From Rhodospirillaceae bacterium (GTDB lineage Bacteria > Pseudomonadota > Alphaproteobacteria > Dongiales > Dongiaceae), in NCBI GenBank assembly GCA_008012315.1, contig SSEL01000084.1, positions 1-45,217 on the forward strand: a DNA stretch of 45,217 nucleotides. Reading direction: 5' to 3'. Shown one piece after another: positions 15,227 to 24,673 of this stretch. The notes under the pieces are model-generated. The model was not told where the DNA came from. It saw only the letters and a program-made list of their open reading frames with translations, and did not search any database. A program made the translations under genes and the position numbers. The first letter of the stretch is position 1. Every line of letters begins with the position of its first letter.

Positions 15227-17668
15227 TTACACGTCCAGATTCGCCACGTTCAGCGCGTTTTGCTGGATGAAGTCGCGGCGCGGTTCGACGACGTCGCCCA
15301 TCAGAGTTGAGAAGATCTCCTCGGCTTCGTCGGCGTGGCTGATCTTGACCTGCAACAGGCTGCGCACGTCCGGATCCAGCGTGGTTTCCCAGAGCTGTTC
15401 CGGGTTCATCTCGCCGAGGCCCTTGTAGCGCTGGATGGTGAGGCCCTTGCGACCGATTTCCATGATCGTTTCGGCGAGGCCGATCGGGCCGTGCACCGCG
15501 ATCTCCTTGTCCCGCGTCAGCAAGGTGGCGGCGCCGTCATAGGTTTCCATCAGATCGGCTTTCATACCGTCCAGGCGATGGCATTCGGCGCTGCGGATCA
15601 GCGCGGCATCGATCACATGCGACGAGGTGACGCCGCGCAGCCGGCGTTGGAAGGCAAGCCCGCCATCCTGGTCGGCAAGGCCGGTCCAGCCGCGCTCATG
15701 GGCCGGCGACAGCGTATCCAGCCGCTTGGCAATGGCGGCGGCGATATTGGGATCGCTCGCCGCCTGCGGATTGAGCGCGCCGGCAATGGCCGCCTGTTCG
15801 ACGACATCGGCGGAACCGACCTTGCGGATCACCGGCTGCATCAGGCCCCGCGCCTGGGCGGCGAGATCGACCAGGCGGCGCAGATCGGCGCCGGCGATCT
15901 GGGCGCCATTGGCAAGCCGCAGCACGGCGTCTTCCAGGCCGTTGCCGATCAGATAATCCTCCATCGCCCGGTCGTCCTTCAGGTACCGTTCGGACTTGCC
16001 CCGGGCGGCCCGGTAGAGCGGCGGCTGGGCGATATAGAGATAGCCGTTCTCGATCAGCGCCGGCATCTGGCGATAGAAGAAGGTCAGCAGCAGGGTGCGG
16101 ATATGCGAACCGTCGACATCGGCGTCGGTCATGATGATGATCTTGTGATAGCGCGTCTTGGCGACGTCGAATTCCTCACCGCCGATGCCGGTGCCGAGTG
16201 CGGCGATCAGCGTGCCAATTTCCGCCGAAGAGAGCATCTTGTCGAAACGGGCGCGCTCGACATTGAGGATCTTGCCGCGCAACGGCAGGATCGCCTGGTT
16301 CTTCCGGTTGCGGCCCTGTTTGGCCGAGCCGCCGGCGCTGTCGCCCTCGACGATGAAGAGTTCGGAGAGGGCCGGATCGCGCTCCTGGCAATCCGCCAGC
16401 TTGCCGGGCAGCGAGGAAATATCCAGCGCGCCCTTGCGCCGGGTCAGCTCGCGCGCCTTGCGGGCGGCTTCGCGGGCGGCAGCCGCTTCCACCACCTTGC
16501 CGACAATTTTCTTGGCCTCGGCCGGATGTTCCTCGAACCACTGGCTCAGGCGCTCGTTGACGATGTTCTCGACCACCGGGCGCACTTCCGATGACACCAG
16601 CTTGTCCTTGGTCTGCGAGGAGAATTTCGGGTCCGGCACCTTGACTGACAGGACGCAGGTCAGGCCTTCGCGGGCATCGTCGCCGCTCAGTGCCACCTTC
16701 TCCTTCTTGGCGATGCCGCTATCCTCGGCATACTTATTGATCTGGCGCGTCAGGGCGCCACGGAAACCGGCCAGATGCGTGCCGCCGTCCCGCTGCGGGA
16801 TGTTGTTGGTGAAGCACAGCATCGTCTCGTGATAGGAATCAGTCCATTCGAGCGAGGCCTCGACGGTGATGCCGTCCTTTTCGCCCAGCATGACGACCGG
16901 CTGATGCAGCGAGTTCTTGGCGCGGTCGAGATAGCGCACGAAAGCCTCGATGCCGCCCTCGTAATGCAGCTCCACCTGTTTCGGCTCGACACCGCGGGCA
17001 TCGGTCAGGATCAGGCGCACCCCGGAATTCAGGAAGGCCAGTTCGCGCAGACGATGTTCCAGCGTCGCGTAGTCGAATTCGGTCTTGGTGAAAGTCGCGG
17101 TCGAGGGCAGGAAGGTCACCTCGGTGCCACGCTTCGGCTTGTCGTCGACGACCGGCGCCTCGCCGATCACGGCCAATGGGGCTTCGGCCTCACCATGACG
17201 GAAGCGCATGTAATGCTGCTTGCCGTCGCGCCAGATATTGAGGTCGAGGAATTCGCTGAGCGCATTGACGACCGAGACGCCGACGCCGTGCAAGCCGCCG
17301 GAGACCTTGTAGGAATTCTGGTCGAACTTACCGCCAGCATGGAGCTGGGTCATGATGACCTCGGCGGCGGAAACGCCTTCTTCCCTGTGGATGTCGACCG
17401 GAATGCCGCGGCCATTGTCGCGCACCGTGACTGAGCCGTCGCCGTTCAGCACGACATCGATGCGGTCGCACCAGCCGGCGAGACTTTCATCGATCGCGTT
17501 GTCGACCACCTCATAGACCATGTGATGCAGGCCCGATCCGTCATCGGTATCGCCGATATACATGCCCGGCCGCTTGCGCACCGCATCCAGGCCCTTCAGG
17601 ACCTTGATCGAATCCGCACCATATGCCGTGCCGTTACCGCCTGTGCCGTTGTTTTCGTTCTCAGCCAT
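15227..17668 (-). CDS. gyrB: DNA gyrase subunit B
   Basis: An 813-residue GyrB, the ATPase subunit that drives negative supercoiling with GyrA. The GHKL ATPase domain is intact: RKRPGMYIGDTDDGSGLHHM, Asn57 in EVVDNAIDES, and SGGLHGVGVSVVNAL. The TOPRIM domain shows FIVEGDSAGGSAKQGRNRK near 443 and the acidic metal site MTDADVDGSHIRTLLLTFF near 515. The C-terminal IQRYKGLGEMNPEQLWETT is canonical. ATG 17668 (MAENENNGTGG) is chosen over ATG 17731 because the upstream 21 residues are not family-like, although the ribosome site (GTGAGTGAC) is weak. It is the last gene of the dnaN-recF-gyrB run, 108 nt after recF. Confidence 0.98.
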   Translation of the reverse strand: MAENENNGTGGNGTAYGADSIKVLKGLDAVRKRPGMYIGDTDDGSGLHHMVYEVVDNAIDESLAGWCDRIDVVLNGDGSVTVRDNGRGIPVDIHREEGVSAAEVIMTQLHAGGKFDQNSYKVSGGLHGVGVSVVNALSEFLDLNIWRDGKQHYMRFRHGEAEAPLAVIGEAPVVDDKPKRGTEVTFLPSTATFTKTEFDYATLEHRLRELAFLNSGVRLILTDARGVEPKQVELHYEGGIEAFVRYLDRAKNSLHQPVVMLGEKDGITVEASLEWTDSYHETMLCFTNNIPQRDGGTHLAGFRGALTRQINKYAEDSGIAKKEKVALSGDDAREGLTCVLSVKVPDPKFSSQTKDKLVSSEVRPVVENIVNERLSQWFEEHPAEAKKIVGKVVEAAAAREAARKARELTRRKGALDISSLPGKLADCQERDPALSELFIVEGDSAGGSAKQGRNRKNQAILPLRGKILNVERARFDKMLSSAEIGTLIAALGTGIGGEEFDVAKTRYHKIIIMTDADVDGSHIRTLLLTFFYRQMPALIENGYLYIAQPPLYRAARGKSERYLKDDRAMEDYLIGNGLEDAVLRLANGAQIAGADLRRLVDLAAQARGLMQPVIRKVGSADVVEQAAIAGALNPQAASDPNIAAAIAKRLDTLSPAHERGWTGLADQDGGLAFQRRLRGVTSSHVIDAALIRSAECHRLDGMKADLMETYDGAATLLTRDKEIAVHGPIGLAETIMEIGRKGLTIQRYKGLGEMNPEQLWETTLDPDVRSLLQVKISHADEAEEIFSTLMGDVVEPRRDFIQQNALNVANLDV

Positions 17669-17776
17669 GTCACTCACTCGATTCACAACTTCGTCCTTCG
17701 AGACACACTCGAAGGCACCGATTAAAAGCACTCAATCCTGACCGGAGGTTACCGGCAGGGCTCACCCGTCAAAAAC

Positions 17777-19030
17777 CTAAACACGCTCCGCCTGCAGACG
17801 CCCGTCACTCACGGCGAAACCCTGGGCGGCATCGCCCAAAGGCTTGAACCAGTCGCGCTCGGTGCCGGTCAGCCAGGCCTGCGTGCCCAGCGCCAGCACT
17901 TCCTCGAACAAGGCCGCGCGGCGGCCGGCATCGAGATGCGCCATCGCCTCATCCAGCAGCAGGATCGGCGCCTCGCCGCGCAAATGCCGGGTCAGCCGCG
18001 CCTGGGCGAGGATGATCGACAGCAGCAGCGCCTTCTGCTCGCCGCTCGAACAGTCGCCGGCCCGCAACGGCACATCACCCAGCCGACGGCCCAGGTAGGT
18101 GACGGCGAGATCGCTGCGATGGGTGCCCCAGCGTGTCGTGCCGCTGGCCGCATCTTCCGCGCGGGCGGCCTGCAGGCAGCTACGCAAGCGATCTTCGGCG
18201 GCGAGAGCCGGCATTTCCTGCAGCCAGCTTTCGACGGCGCCGTCGATGGCAAGCGAGGCCAGCGGAAAGGCGGCATGCGGCGCGCCGGTCGTCATGAAAT
18301 CGTTCAGCCGCAGCACCGTTTCGTTGCGCGCGGCGGCGATGGCGACGGCGAGGCCGGCGATCTCCGCCTCCAAGCCATCCAGCCAGGCGGCCAGGTCGGC
18401 GCCGCCCGCGGCGACCTCGCCGCGCAGCAGCTTGGCGCGTTCCCGCACCGTGGTTTCATAGCTGCCGATCCGGCTTGCCTGATCGGCATCGATACTGGCG
18501 ACCAGCCGGTCCAGGAAGCGGCGGCGCGAGCCGGTGGCGTCGCTCAGCAGGCGGTCCATCTGCGGCGTCAGCCAAAGGACCGACAGAATCTCGGCGAAGC
18601 CCGCCTGGCTGCGCAACGGTGCGCTGTTCAGCCGGTGCAGGCGACGGTCGCGCCCGGTCTGGGCGGGCCCCAGCGGATCGCGCCCGGTCCCCAGCAGGTG
18701 CTCGCCGCGCGGCAGGGTGATCCGGGCATGAACCGCCCAGGCCATGTCGCTTTGATTGCTGGCGCCATGGCTGCCGATGCGAAAATCGACTTCCGCCAGC
18801 TTTGCCTGGCGCAAACCGCTGCCGGGGGCGAAAAAGGAAATCGCCTCCAGCAGATTGGTTTTGCCGGCGCCGTTATCGCCCCACAACATCACCGGCCGCG
18901 GATCGAGATCCAGCGACAACTGGCGGTAGTTGCGGAAGGCGGTCAAGCTGAGATGGGTGAAGCCTGTTGCTGTTCTCGTCACTGCACCGTTGCCCGTTAC
19001 CGCGTCCTTTCCGGTGGCGATGACGGCCAT
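17777..19030 (-). CDS. recF: DNA replication and repair protein RecF
   Basis: A 417-residue SMC-like ATPase that loads RecA at gaps together with RecO and RecR. Walker A is GDNGAGKTN (51-59), the ABC-type signature is CSSGEQKALLLS, and Walker B is ILLLDEAMAHLDAGRR near the C-terminus. The family entry HLSLTAFRNYRQLSLDLDP precedes Walker A. ATG 19030 (MAVIATGK) is preferred with AGGA upstream; a TTG at 19054 would add eight residues. A roughly 20-residue Thr/Ala/Gly-rich N-terminal extension is present. It starts 28 nt after dnaN, so the two are one transcript, with gyrB following. Confidence 0.97.
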   Translation of the reverse strand: MAVIATGKDAVTGNGAVTRTATGFTHLSLTAFRNYRQLSLDLDPRPVMLWGDNGAGKTNLLEAISFFAPGSGLRQAKLAEVDFRIGSHGASNQSDMAWAVHARITLPRGEHLLGTGRDPLGPAQTGRDRRLHRLNSAPLRSQAGFAEILSVLWLTPQMDRLLSDATGSRRRFLDRLVASIDADQASRIGSYETTVRERAKLLRGEVAAGGADLAAWLDGLEAEIAGLAVAIAAARNETVLRLNDFMTTGAPHAAFPLASLAIDGAVESWLQEMPALAAEDRLRSCLQAARAEDAASGTTRWGTHRSDLAVTYLGRRLGDVPLRAGDCSSGEQKALLLSIILAQARLTRHLRGEAPILLLDEAMAHLDAGRRAALFEEVLALGTQAWLTGTERDWFKPLGDAAQGFAVSDGRLQAERV

Positions 19031-19058
19031 ACGATCCTGGACTGGTCCCGGCAATGCC

Positions 19059-20177
19059 TCACACCCGCATCGGCATCAGGACATAGAGCGACATCGCATC
19101 GGCGAGATCACGCACCAGGGTCGGCGCGACGGAATCCGCCAGGACCAATTGCAGCCCGTCGCCGTCGATCTGATCGGCGACATCCAATAGATACTTCGAG
19201 TTGAAGCCGATATCCAGGGGCGCGCCGTCATATTTCACTTCCAGCTCTTCCACGGCGGTGCCGTTTTCGGCGCTGGTGGCGGAAAGCGTGGCGACGCTGG
19301 GCCGCAGGCTCAGCTTCACGGCGCGTGATTTTTCGCTGGAAATCGTCGACACGCGGTCGACGGCATCACGGAAGCTGCGGCGATCGACTTCCAGGATCTT
19401 GTCATTGCCGGTCGGAATGACCCGCTGATAATCCGGGAAGCTGCCATCGATCAGTTTCGAGGTCAGGACGATATCGTTGAAGGCAAAGCGGATGCGTGAA
19501 TCCGACAGCGAGACCTCGACCATGCCGTCGACTTCCTCAATCAGCTTGCGGATCTCGTTCACCATCTTGCGCGGCACGATGACGCCGGGGATGTTCTCGG
19601 CCCCTTCCGGCAGCGGCATTTCGACCCGTGCCAGGCGGTGACCGTCGGTCGCGACGGCGCGCAGGGCCATCTGCTTGCCCGCCGAGAAGGCATGCAGATA
19701 GATGCCGTTCAGGTAATAGCGGGTTTCCTCGGTGGAAATCGCGAATTTCGTCCGGTCGATGAGGCCGCGCAGATCGACCGCGGAAAGCGGGAAGCGATGC
19801 GGCAGGTCGCTGGCGGCAGTCGCCGGGAAGTCTTCCTTCGGCAGGGTCGCCAGGGTGAAGCGCGAACGTCCGGCCTTCAAGGCGACCTGCGCCCCGTCGG
19901 TGGCGAGTTCCATCTGCACTTCCGCGCCGTCCGGCAGCTTGCGGACGATGTCGTACATCGTATGGGCGGGCACCGTCGCAGCGCCCGGGCTGACCACGCT
20001 GGCGGCGGTCTGTTCGACGATGGCCAGATCCATGTCGGTGGCTGTCAAGCTCAGGCGATCGCCTTTGGCTTCGACCAGCACGTTCGACAGGATAGGAATG
20101 GTATTGCGTCGCTCCACGACGCTTTGCACATGGGCAAGGGAACGCAGCAAGGCAGTCCGTTCGATGGTCAGTTTCAT
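19059..20177 (-). CDS. dnaN: DNA polymerase III subunit beta (sliding clamp)
   Basis: A 372-residue clamp opening MKLTIERTALLRSLAHVQSV and continuing VVERRNTIPILSNVLVEAKG, the classic start of the first of three clamp domains. It ends VAPTLVRDLADAMSLYVLMPMRV, where the terminal MPMR-type motif packs the peptide-binding groove. It tethers polymerase III to DNA as a dimeric ring. ATG 20177 is chosen; GTG 20183 two codons earlier is an alternative. It heads the dnaN-recF-gyrB run and is divergent from an M23 peptidase gene. In many relatives dnaA lies directly upstream; here two genes intervene. Confidence 0.98.
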   Translation of the reverse strand: MKLTIERTALLRSLAHVQSVVERRNTIPILSNVLVEAKGDRLSLTATDMDLAIVEQTAASVVSPGAATVPAHTMYDIVRKLPDGAEVQMELATDGAQVALKAGRSRFTLATLPKEDFPATAASDLPHRFPLSAVDLRGLIDRTKFAISTEETRYYLNGIYLHAFSAGKQMALRAVATDGHRLARVEMPLPEGAENIPGVIVPRKMVNEIRKLIEEVDGMVEVSLSDSRIRFAFNDIVLTSKLIDGSFPDYQRVIPTGNDKILEVDRRSFRDAVDRVSTISSEKSRAVKLSLRPSVATLSATSAENGTAVEELEVKYDGAPLDIGFNSKYLLDVADQIDGDGLQLVLADSVAPTLVRDLADAMSLYVLMPMRV

Positions 20178-20590
20178 GGCCACACACGCTCATCCGATTG
20201 GCCGTTCCGAGGGCCGCCGACGGCTTATCCGCCGCCAATTCCCCTGGACGGTCTTTTTCCTACTATCCACCTTGCCGGAAGTACCGGGAAACCGCCGAGA
20301 GGGCGGAAAATCGGGCGAATCAGGCCCCCGTTACAGCAAGTGCGGGATTATAGCAGCCAGAAGCAGATGCGACAGCTTTTTTCCCATATTTGATGGCAAA
20401 GTTGCCACGCAAAAGGCGAAAAATATCGACAGTTTTACGCGAAAGGCGCTTTTGCAGCGCCAACCGGGCGCCCCACGCCCCGTCAGCGGCGGTCATATCC
20501 CCATCGAGACCCGATTTTGCCCTAAAATTGCCTCACTTGGCTGGTCATTACGGCTCCAGATTTCCTTCGCTAAGTGGGGATGGAACAAGA
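20178..20590. other. Divergent promoter region of dnaN and the M23 peptidase
   Basis: About 410 nt between divergent genes. The middle (about 20340-20445) is comparatively AT-rich and probably holds promoters. No RNA gene or repeat was seen. The peptidase frame is open from 20390, but without a signal peptide or ribosome site there. Confidence 0.4.
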
Positions 20591-22066
20591 ATGATGGAAT
20601 TGCGGTGGCGTCGCTGCCCGGCGACGGCAACAGGCGCCCGACTCTCGATCGACCTCTCGACAACAGGCTTTCGGATCACGGGTCTTTCGATGACGGGCCT
20701 ACTGTCCCGATCGCTGCTCGCCGGCCTGGTATCGTGGGGTATTCTCGCCACGGCCGCGGCGCCGGTTTTGGCCAAGGAAACGACGGGCCAATCAGCTTCC
20801 CAGAAGCCTGCGTCCGAAAGACCTGTTCCCCACAAGTCCACCCAGGCTGCGAAAGCCAAATCTTCCATCCGTCCGGTCGAAATCACCGTGCGCAAGGGTG
20901 ATACCTTGACGCATATCCTCGTGCGCCAGGGCATTGCCGCGACGGAACGCCAGGCGGTGCTGGAAGCTTTGGGCGATCTGTTCGATCCGGCGGATTTAAA
21001 GGCCGGCGACAAGATCCGCCTCACCCTGGGCCGGCAGAATCACCGCAAGATCGTGCGGACCATTGCGGTGGCGACCGGCAAGGCGGATGACCTGACGGTC
21101 GATGTCGAGCCGGGTCAGGGGCTGCAGGCAGCCTCACCGGACCAGCCGGTCGCCACCCGGACCGCCTTGCCCTCTGCCAATGCCGATGTGGAACAGGAGA
21201 TCGAGGAAGCACCGCAAGCCGACTTGAACGATCAACCGGGCGCCGCGTCAAGCGATCAGGCCGGCTCCTCTTCGGTGGGCCAGTTCGTGGTCCGGCGGGT
21301 GGCCGGCATTGCCGGCCGCGACTTCCGCAAGGCGCTGGCCGCGACGCGGCTGCCGGCGCCGCTGATCGACGAAGTGCTGATGGCGTTCAAATATGATCCG
21401 GATGCGCCGCGGGTGCCGCCGCAAAACACCGCCTTCTCGGTGATCTATGAAGGCGTCTTCCAGGATGGCAAGGTCCAGGAGCCGCAGCTCCGCTACGCCA
21501 CCATGAATGACGGCCATAAGACCCACCGGGTCTATCGCTATCAGACCGATGACGCGACGACGGCCTTCATCCATGCCAATGGCCAGGGGATCGCTTTCGT
21601 CGATCTCGACAAGCCCTTGCGGATCGCTGCCAAGATCACCTCGCCCTATGGCTGGCGCATTCATCCGGTCTTCGGCGACCGCCGCTTCCATGAAGGGGTG
21701 GATTTCGGCGCCCCGAAAGGCACGCCGGTCATCGCCACCGCCGATGGCCGGGTCGACGATATCGGCTGGCGCGGCAATTATGGCGAATATATCCGCCTGG
21801 AACACGATACCAGCCTGTCGACCGCCTATGCCCATCTCTCCGGCTTCGCGCGCGGTCTGCGCAAGGGCAGCACGGTCAAGCGCGGACAGGTGATCGGCTA
21901 TGTCGGCCGGACCGGTGTCGCCACCGGCCCGCACCTCTATTACGAGGTGATCGTCGCCGGCAAACGCGTCGACCCGATGAAGGTGCCGCCGGTCGTCTCG
22001 GTCAGCCTTACCGGCACGCAGCTTGCCGAGTTCCAGAAATTCGTCGAACGGGCGCCGGAAGAATAG
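20591..22066 (+). CDS. M23 (LytM) family metallopeptidase with LysM/OapA-like N-terminal domain
   Basis: About 491 residues from ATG 20591 (MMELRWRRCPA); a shorter start at ATG 20690 (MTGLLSRSLLAGL) would place the export signal at the very N-terminus. After a hydrophobic signal (about 36-60) comes a LysM/OapA-like segment VRKGDTLTHILVRQGIAATE, an acidic linker, and a C-terminal LytM domain. The HxxxD motif is His367-Asp371 in HEGVDFGAPKGTPV and the catalytic AYAHLSGF follows. The second motif reads GPHLYYEV, so Tyr450 stands where HxH enzymes have the zinc-binding His. It would cut or bind peptidoglycan cross-links in the periplasm. It splits dnaA from dnaN in the opposite orientation. Confidence 0.9.
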   Translation: MMELRWRRCPATATGARLSIDLSTTGFRITGLSMTGLLSRSLLAGLVSWGILATAAAPVLAKETTGQSASQKPASERPVPHKSTQAAKAKSSIRPVEITVRKGDTLTHILVRQGIAATERQAVLEALGDLFDPADLKAGDKIRLTLGRQNHRKIVRTIAVATGKADDLTVDVEPGQGLQAASPDQPVATRTALPSANADVEQEIEEAPQADLNDQPGAASSDQAGSSSVGQFVVRRVAGIAGRDFRKALAATRLPAPLIDEVLMAFKYDPDAPRVPPQNTAFSVIYEGVFQDGKVQEPQLRYATMNDGHKTHRVYRYQTDDATTAFIHANGQGIAFVDLDKPLRIAAKITSPYGWRIHPVFGDRRFHEGVDFGAPKGTPVIATADGRVDDIGWRGNYGEYIRLEHDTSLSTAYAHLSGFARGLRKGSTVKRGQVIGYVGRTGVATGPHLYYEVIVAGKRVDPMKVPPVVSVSLTGTQLAEFQKFVERAPEE

Positions 22067-22073
22067 GGGTCTC

Positions 22074-22409
22074 TCAGCGGCCGTTCAGATGATCGCCGAC
22101 CGTCCGGATGCCGCTGAGTGTGTCGCGCAGCAGATCGGCCATGCGGTAGTCCGGCCCGGCCGACAGCTTGACGGCGACAAGCTGGGTGACGGACCCGTCC
22201 TCCAGGGTGACCGTGCCGCGCATGCGGAAGACGGAAACCGGCGCTCCCGCTTCATAGCGCCGGACATAGCGGTCGAGCACCTTGCTATAGGTATGACCGT
22301 CATGCTGATAGATGACAGCCAGGCCCTTGAAAACATAACCGGCATAGGTCGGTGACCGGAAATAGCTATGGTAGCGGCCGCAGTAGCGCCGCAGGGGCCT
22401 CTTGCTCAA
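22074..22409 (-). CDS. Hypothetical protein, 111 residues
   Basis: A small basic protein beginning MSKRPLRRYCGRYHSYFRSP and containing VIYQHDGHTYSKVLDRYVRR and a Tyr-rich first half. It has no signal peptide, membrane segment or motif I recognise. It is convergent with the M23 peptidase with only 7 nt between stops, and ends well after dnaA, 58 nt from its stop on the same strand. It may be the last gene of the dnaA transcript. Translation is plausible from codon use, but the family is unknown to me. Confidence 0.55.
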   Translation of the reverse strand: MSKRPLRRYCGRYHSYFRSPTYAGYVFKGLAVIYQHDGHTYSKVLDRYVRRYEAGAPVSVFRMRGTVTLEDGSVTQLVAVKLSAGPDYRMADLLRDTLSGIRTVGDHLNGR

Positions 22410-22467
22410 TGCCGTTGCTGCCCGGCACGGACGTTCCGGTTGCGATCTGCTTGGTTCGCCGGTGGCG

Positions 22468-24006
22468 TCATCCCTCCAGCATGCGCTTCAGCAGATCGAC
22501 ATCTTCCGCGAAGCTGGAATCGCCGGCGCAGAGCTCTTCCACTTTCTTTACCGCATGCATCACCGTCGTATGGTCGCGGCCGCCGAATTTGCGGCCGATC
22601 TCGGGCAGCGACCGGGTGGTGAGCTGCTTGGCCAGGTACATGGCGATCTGGCGCGGCCGGGCAACCGTGCGGGCGCGGCGCGGCGACTGCATGTCGGCCA
22701 GCTTGATGTTGAAATGCTCGGCGACCCGGCGCTGGATTTCCTCGATGCTGACGCGCCGGTCATTGGCCCGCAGCAGATCCTTCAGCAGTTCCTGCGCCGA
22801 TTCCAGCGTCACCGGCCGGCCGACCAGGGTCGCATGGGCGGTGATGCGGGTCAGCGCGCCTTCCAGCTCGCGCACATTGGAGGCGATGCGGTGTGCAAGG
22901 AATTCCAGCACTTTGACCGGAATCTCGACGCCGCTTTGCTCGGCCCGCGATTGCAGGATGCCGAGGCGGAGCTCATAGGTCGTCGGGTGAATATCGGCAA
23001 CCAGACCCCAGCCGAGGCGCGAGCGCATGCGCTCTTCCAGCCCTTCCAGATCGGAGGGCGATTTATCGGCCGAGAGAATCACCTGCCGGTTCTGGTCGGC
23101 AAGCGCATTGAAGGTGTGGAAGAATTCCTCCTGGGTCGATTCCTTGCCGATGATGAACTGGACGTCATCCACCATCAGCACATCGACGCTGCGGAACTGT
23201 TCCTTGAAGGCCATGGTGCTCTTGTTCCGCAGAGCGCGGATGAACTGATACATGAACTTCTCGGCGGAGAGATAAATCACCCGCTTATGCGGCTTGCGCC
23301 GGCGGATATGCCAGGCGATTGCATGCATCAGATGGGTCTTGCCCAGGCCGACGCCGCCATAGAGGAACAGTGGATTGAACGGGACCGTCTCGGCCTCGGC
23401 GACCCGATAGGCGGCGGCATGGGCCAGCTCGTTCGACTTGCCGACCACGAAATTGTCGAAGGTGAGGCGCGGATCGAGCGGGGCGCTGACATCGTCAAAG
23501 CCGTCGATCTCATCCCGCAGCATCACTTGCGGTGTCGCCAAAGCGGTATTGCCGGCAAAGGCAGGGGCACCACTGGACACGGTGACGAGGCGGCCGAGAT
23601 TGGACGCGCTTCCACCCGCGGCGGCAAGCGAGGAGACAGCCATGGCCGACGATGCCTTGGCCGGCATCCCCCCGGCGGCATCCTCGATCTCGACCAACAC
23701 CTCGTCGCCACCGGCCTCTTCCGGCAAGCCGGCCTTGCAGGCGCTGTCGACGATCACCTCGACCGAGCGGATTTCGGGATTCTCCGTCGACCACAGCGCC
23801 TTGATGCGATCGCCGTAATGGGTGGTGACCCAGTCGCGCATGAAGCGCGAGGGTACCGCGACCCGCAAGTCGGCGCCGCGCCGGCCCGCCAAGGTCAAGG
23901 GCTTCAGCCAGCTACGGAAGGTTGCCTCACCATATTCTGCCCGCAAGCGCCCGCGAATGCGTGCCCATTGCGCATTCAGCAGGGCATCGCTGTTCAGTTC
24001 CGACAT
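22468..24006 (-). CDS. dnaA: Chromosomal replication initiator protein DnaA
   Basis: A 512-residue initiator. Domain I is residues about 1-85 (WARIRGRLRAEYGEATFRSW), a long low-complexity domain II is about 86-178, the AAA+ domain has Walker A GGVGLGKTH (217-225) and Walker B VDVLMVDDVQF (274-284), and the C-terminal domain IV has the DnaA-box-binding signature GGRDHTTVMHAVKKVEEL (475-492). It binds DnaA boxes and opens the origin. ATG 24006 is chosen, with GTG 24009 directly before it and a GGGGAAA site upstream. DnaA-box-like sequences occur both in its leader (24081-24089) and beyond the rhodanese gene. Confidence 0.98.
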   Translation of the reverse strand: MSELNSDALLNAQWARIRGRLRAEYGEATFRSWLKPLTLAGRRGADLRVAVPSRFMRDWVTTHYGDRIKALWSTENPEIRSVEVIVDSACKAGLPEEAGGDEVLVEIEDAAGGMPAKASSAMAVSSLAAAGGSASNLGRLVTVSSGAPAFAGNTALATPQVMLRDEIDGFDDVSAPLDPRLTFDNFVVGKSNELAHAAAYRVAEAETVPFNPLFLYGGVGLGKTHLMHAIAWHIRRRKPHKRVIYLSAEKFMYQFIRALRNKSTMAFKEQFRSVDVLMVDDVQFIIGKESTQEEFFHTFNALADQNRQVILSADKSPSDLEGLEERMRSRLGWGLVADIHPTTYELRLGILQSRAEQSGVEIPVKVLEFLAHRIASNVRELEGALTRITAHATLVGRPVTLESAQELLKDLLRANDRRVSIEEIQRRVAEHFNIKLADMQSPRRARTVARPRQIAMYLAKQLTTRSLPEIGRKFGGRDHTTVMHAVKKVEELCAGDSSFAEDVDLLKRMLEG

Positions 24007-24080
24007 CACATTTCCCCGTAACGCTGCACCGATCGGGCCTGTCTATCTGCCCCCAACTGACCTGATCCGTGCCGTGTAAC

Positions 24081-24089
24081 TGTGTAAAT
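24081..24089 (-). promoter_or_regulatory. DnaA-box-like site in the dnaA leader
   Basis: TGTGTAAAT matches 8 of 9 positions of the DnaA box (minus-strand reading ATTTACACA against TTWTNCACA). It lies 75 nt upstream of the dnaA start, where autorepression sites are common. Confidence 0.4.
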
Positions 24090-24168
24090 TCCCGCCTTCG
24101 GTCCGGCCGATCCCGTCATGGCCTTTCCGTCGGGGCCGGCGCCGGGCGCCGCCCCCATCCTGATCATC

Positions 24169-24188
24169 GCCGGCTTCCGTAAGCCGGC
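24169..24188 (-). terminator. Hairpin downstream of the rhodanese gene
   Basis: Arms GCCGGCTT and AAGCCGGC, both 8 bp, with a 4-nt loop, lie just beyond the rhodanese stop and ahead of the dnaA leader. No T-run follows, so it may be a weak or Rho-assisted terminator. Confidence 0.4.
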
Positions 24189-24206
24189 TTCCTGGTTGAT
24201 CCCCCT

Positions 24207-24629
24207 TTAATCCTGAACCCAGGGCAAGCCGGCTACCTTCCAGCCGCCCGTTGTGCCCCGATGTCCAGTGCCATCGCGGTCGCCTTCAAATCCCCCGGCG
24301 ACGTTATAGCAGCGCGTATGACCCGCCGCGGTCATCGCTATGGCCGCGGCCTTGGAGCGGGCGCCGCTGCGGCATAAAAACAGCAGCGGCGCCCCTTGCG
24401 GTATCTCCCCCAATTCGCGGGTCAGCTTCGTGGCGAAATCCGGATCCACCGCCATTTGCGGATAATGCTGCCAGCTCTGCAGCAGCACGGCCTTGCCGAT
24501 CGGTTGCAGATCGGGGCGGCCGACAAAGGCCCATTCCGGCGCCGTGCGAACATCGACCAGCCTTGCCGTCGGGTCGCTGCTCAGCAGTTCCCAAGCCTGG
24601 CTGGCTGTCAAATCTCCGGCATATGCCAT
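24207..24629 (-). CDS. Single-domain rhodanese-like protein
   Basis: A 140-residue sulfurtransferase-like protein. It opens with the rhodanese entry LTASQAWELLSSDPTARLVD, has VRTAPEWAFVGRPDL, and carries the active-site loop FLCRSGARSKAAA with the persulfide-forming Cys86, followed by CYNVAGGFEGDRD. It would shuttle sulfane sulfur in the cytoplasm. GAGG precedes ATG 24629. It lies between dnaA and the candidate origin, on the dnaA strand, with a hairpin after its stop. Confidence 0.93.
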   Translation of the reverse strand: MAYAGDLTASQAWELLSSDPTARLVDVRTAPEWAFVGRPDLQPIGKAVLLQSWQHYPQMAVDPDFATKLTRELGEIPQGAPLLFLCRSGARSKAAAIAMTAAGHTRCYNVAGGFEGDRDGTGHRGTTGGWKVAGLPWVQD

Positions 24630-24673
24630 TTCTTCGCCTCACCAATTCCGTTGGCTCACCTTGCGGCGGCCGT

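Noticed and set aside
15335..16594. 419-codon plus-strand frame opposite gyrB
   Set aside because: Shadow of gyrB in high-GC sequence, with no ribosome site or family features.
22402..24021. 539-codon plus-strand frame opposite dnaA
   Set aside because: It is the antisense of dnaA, arises from GC-rich codon bias, and matches no family.
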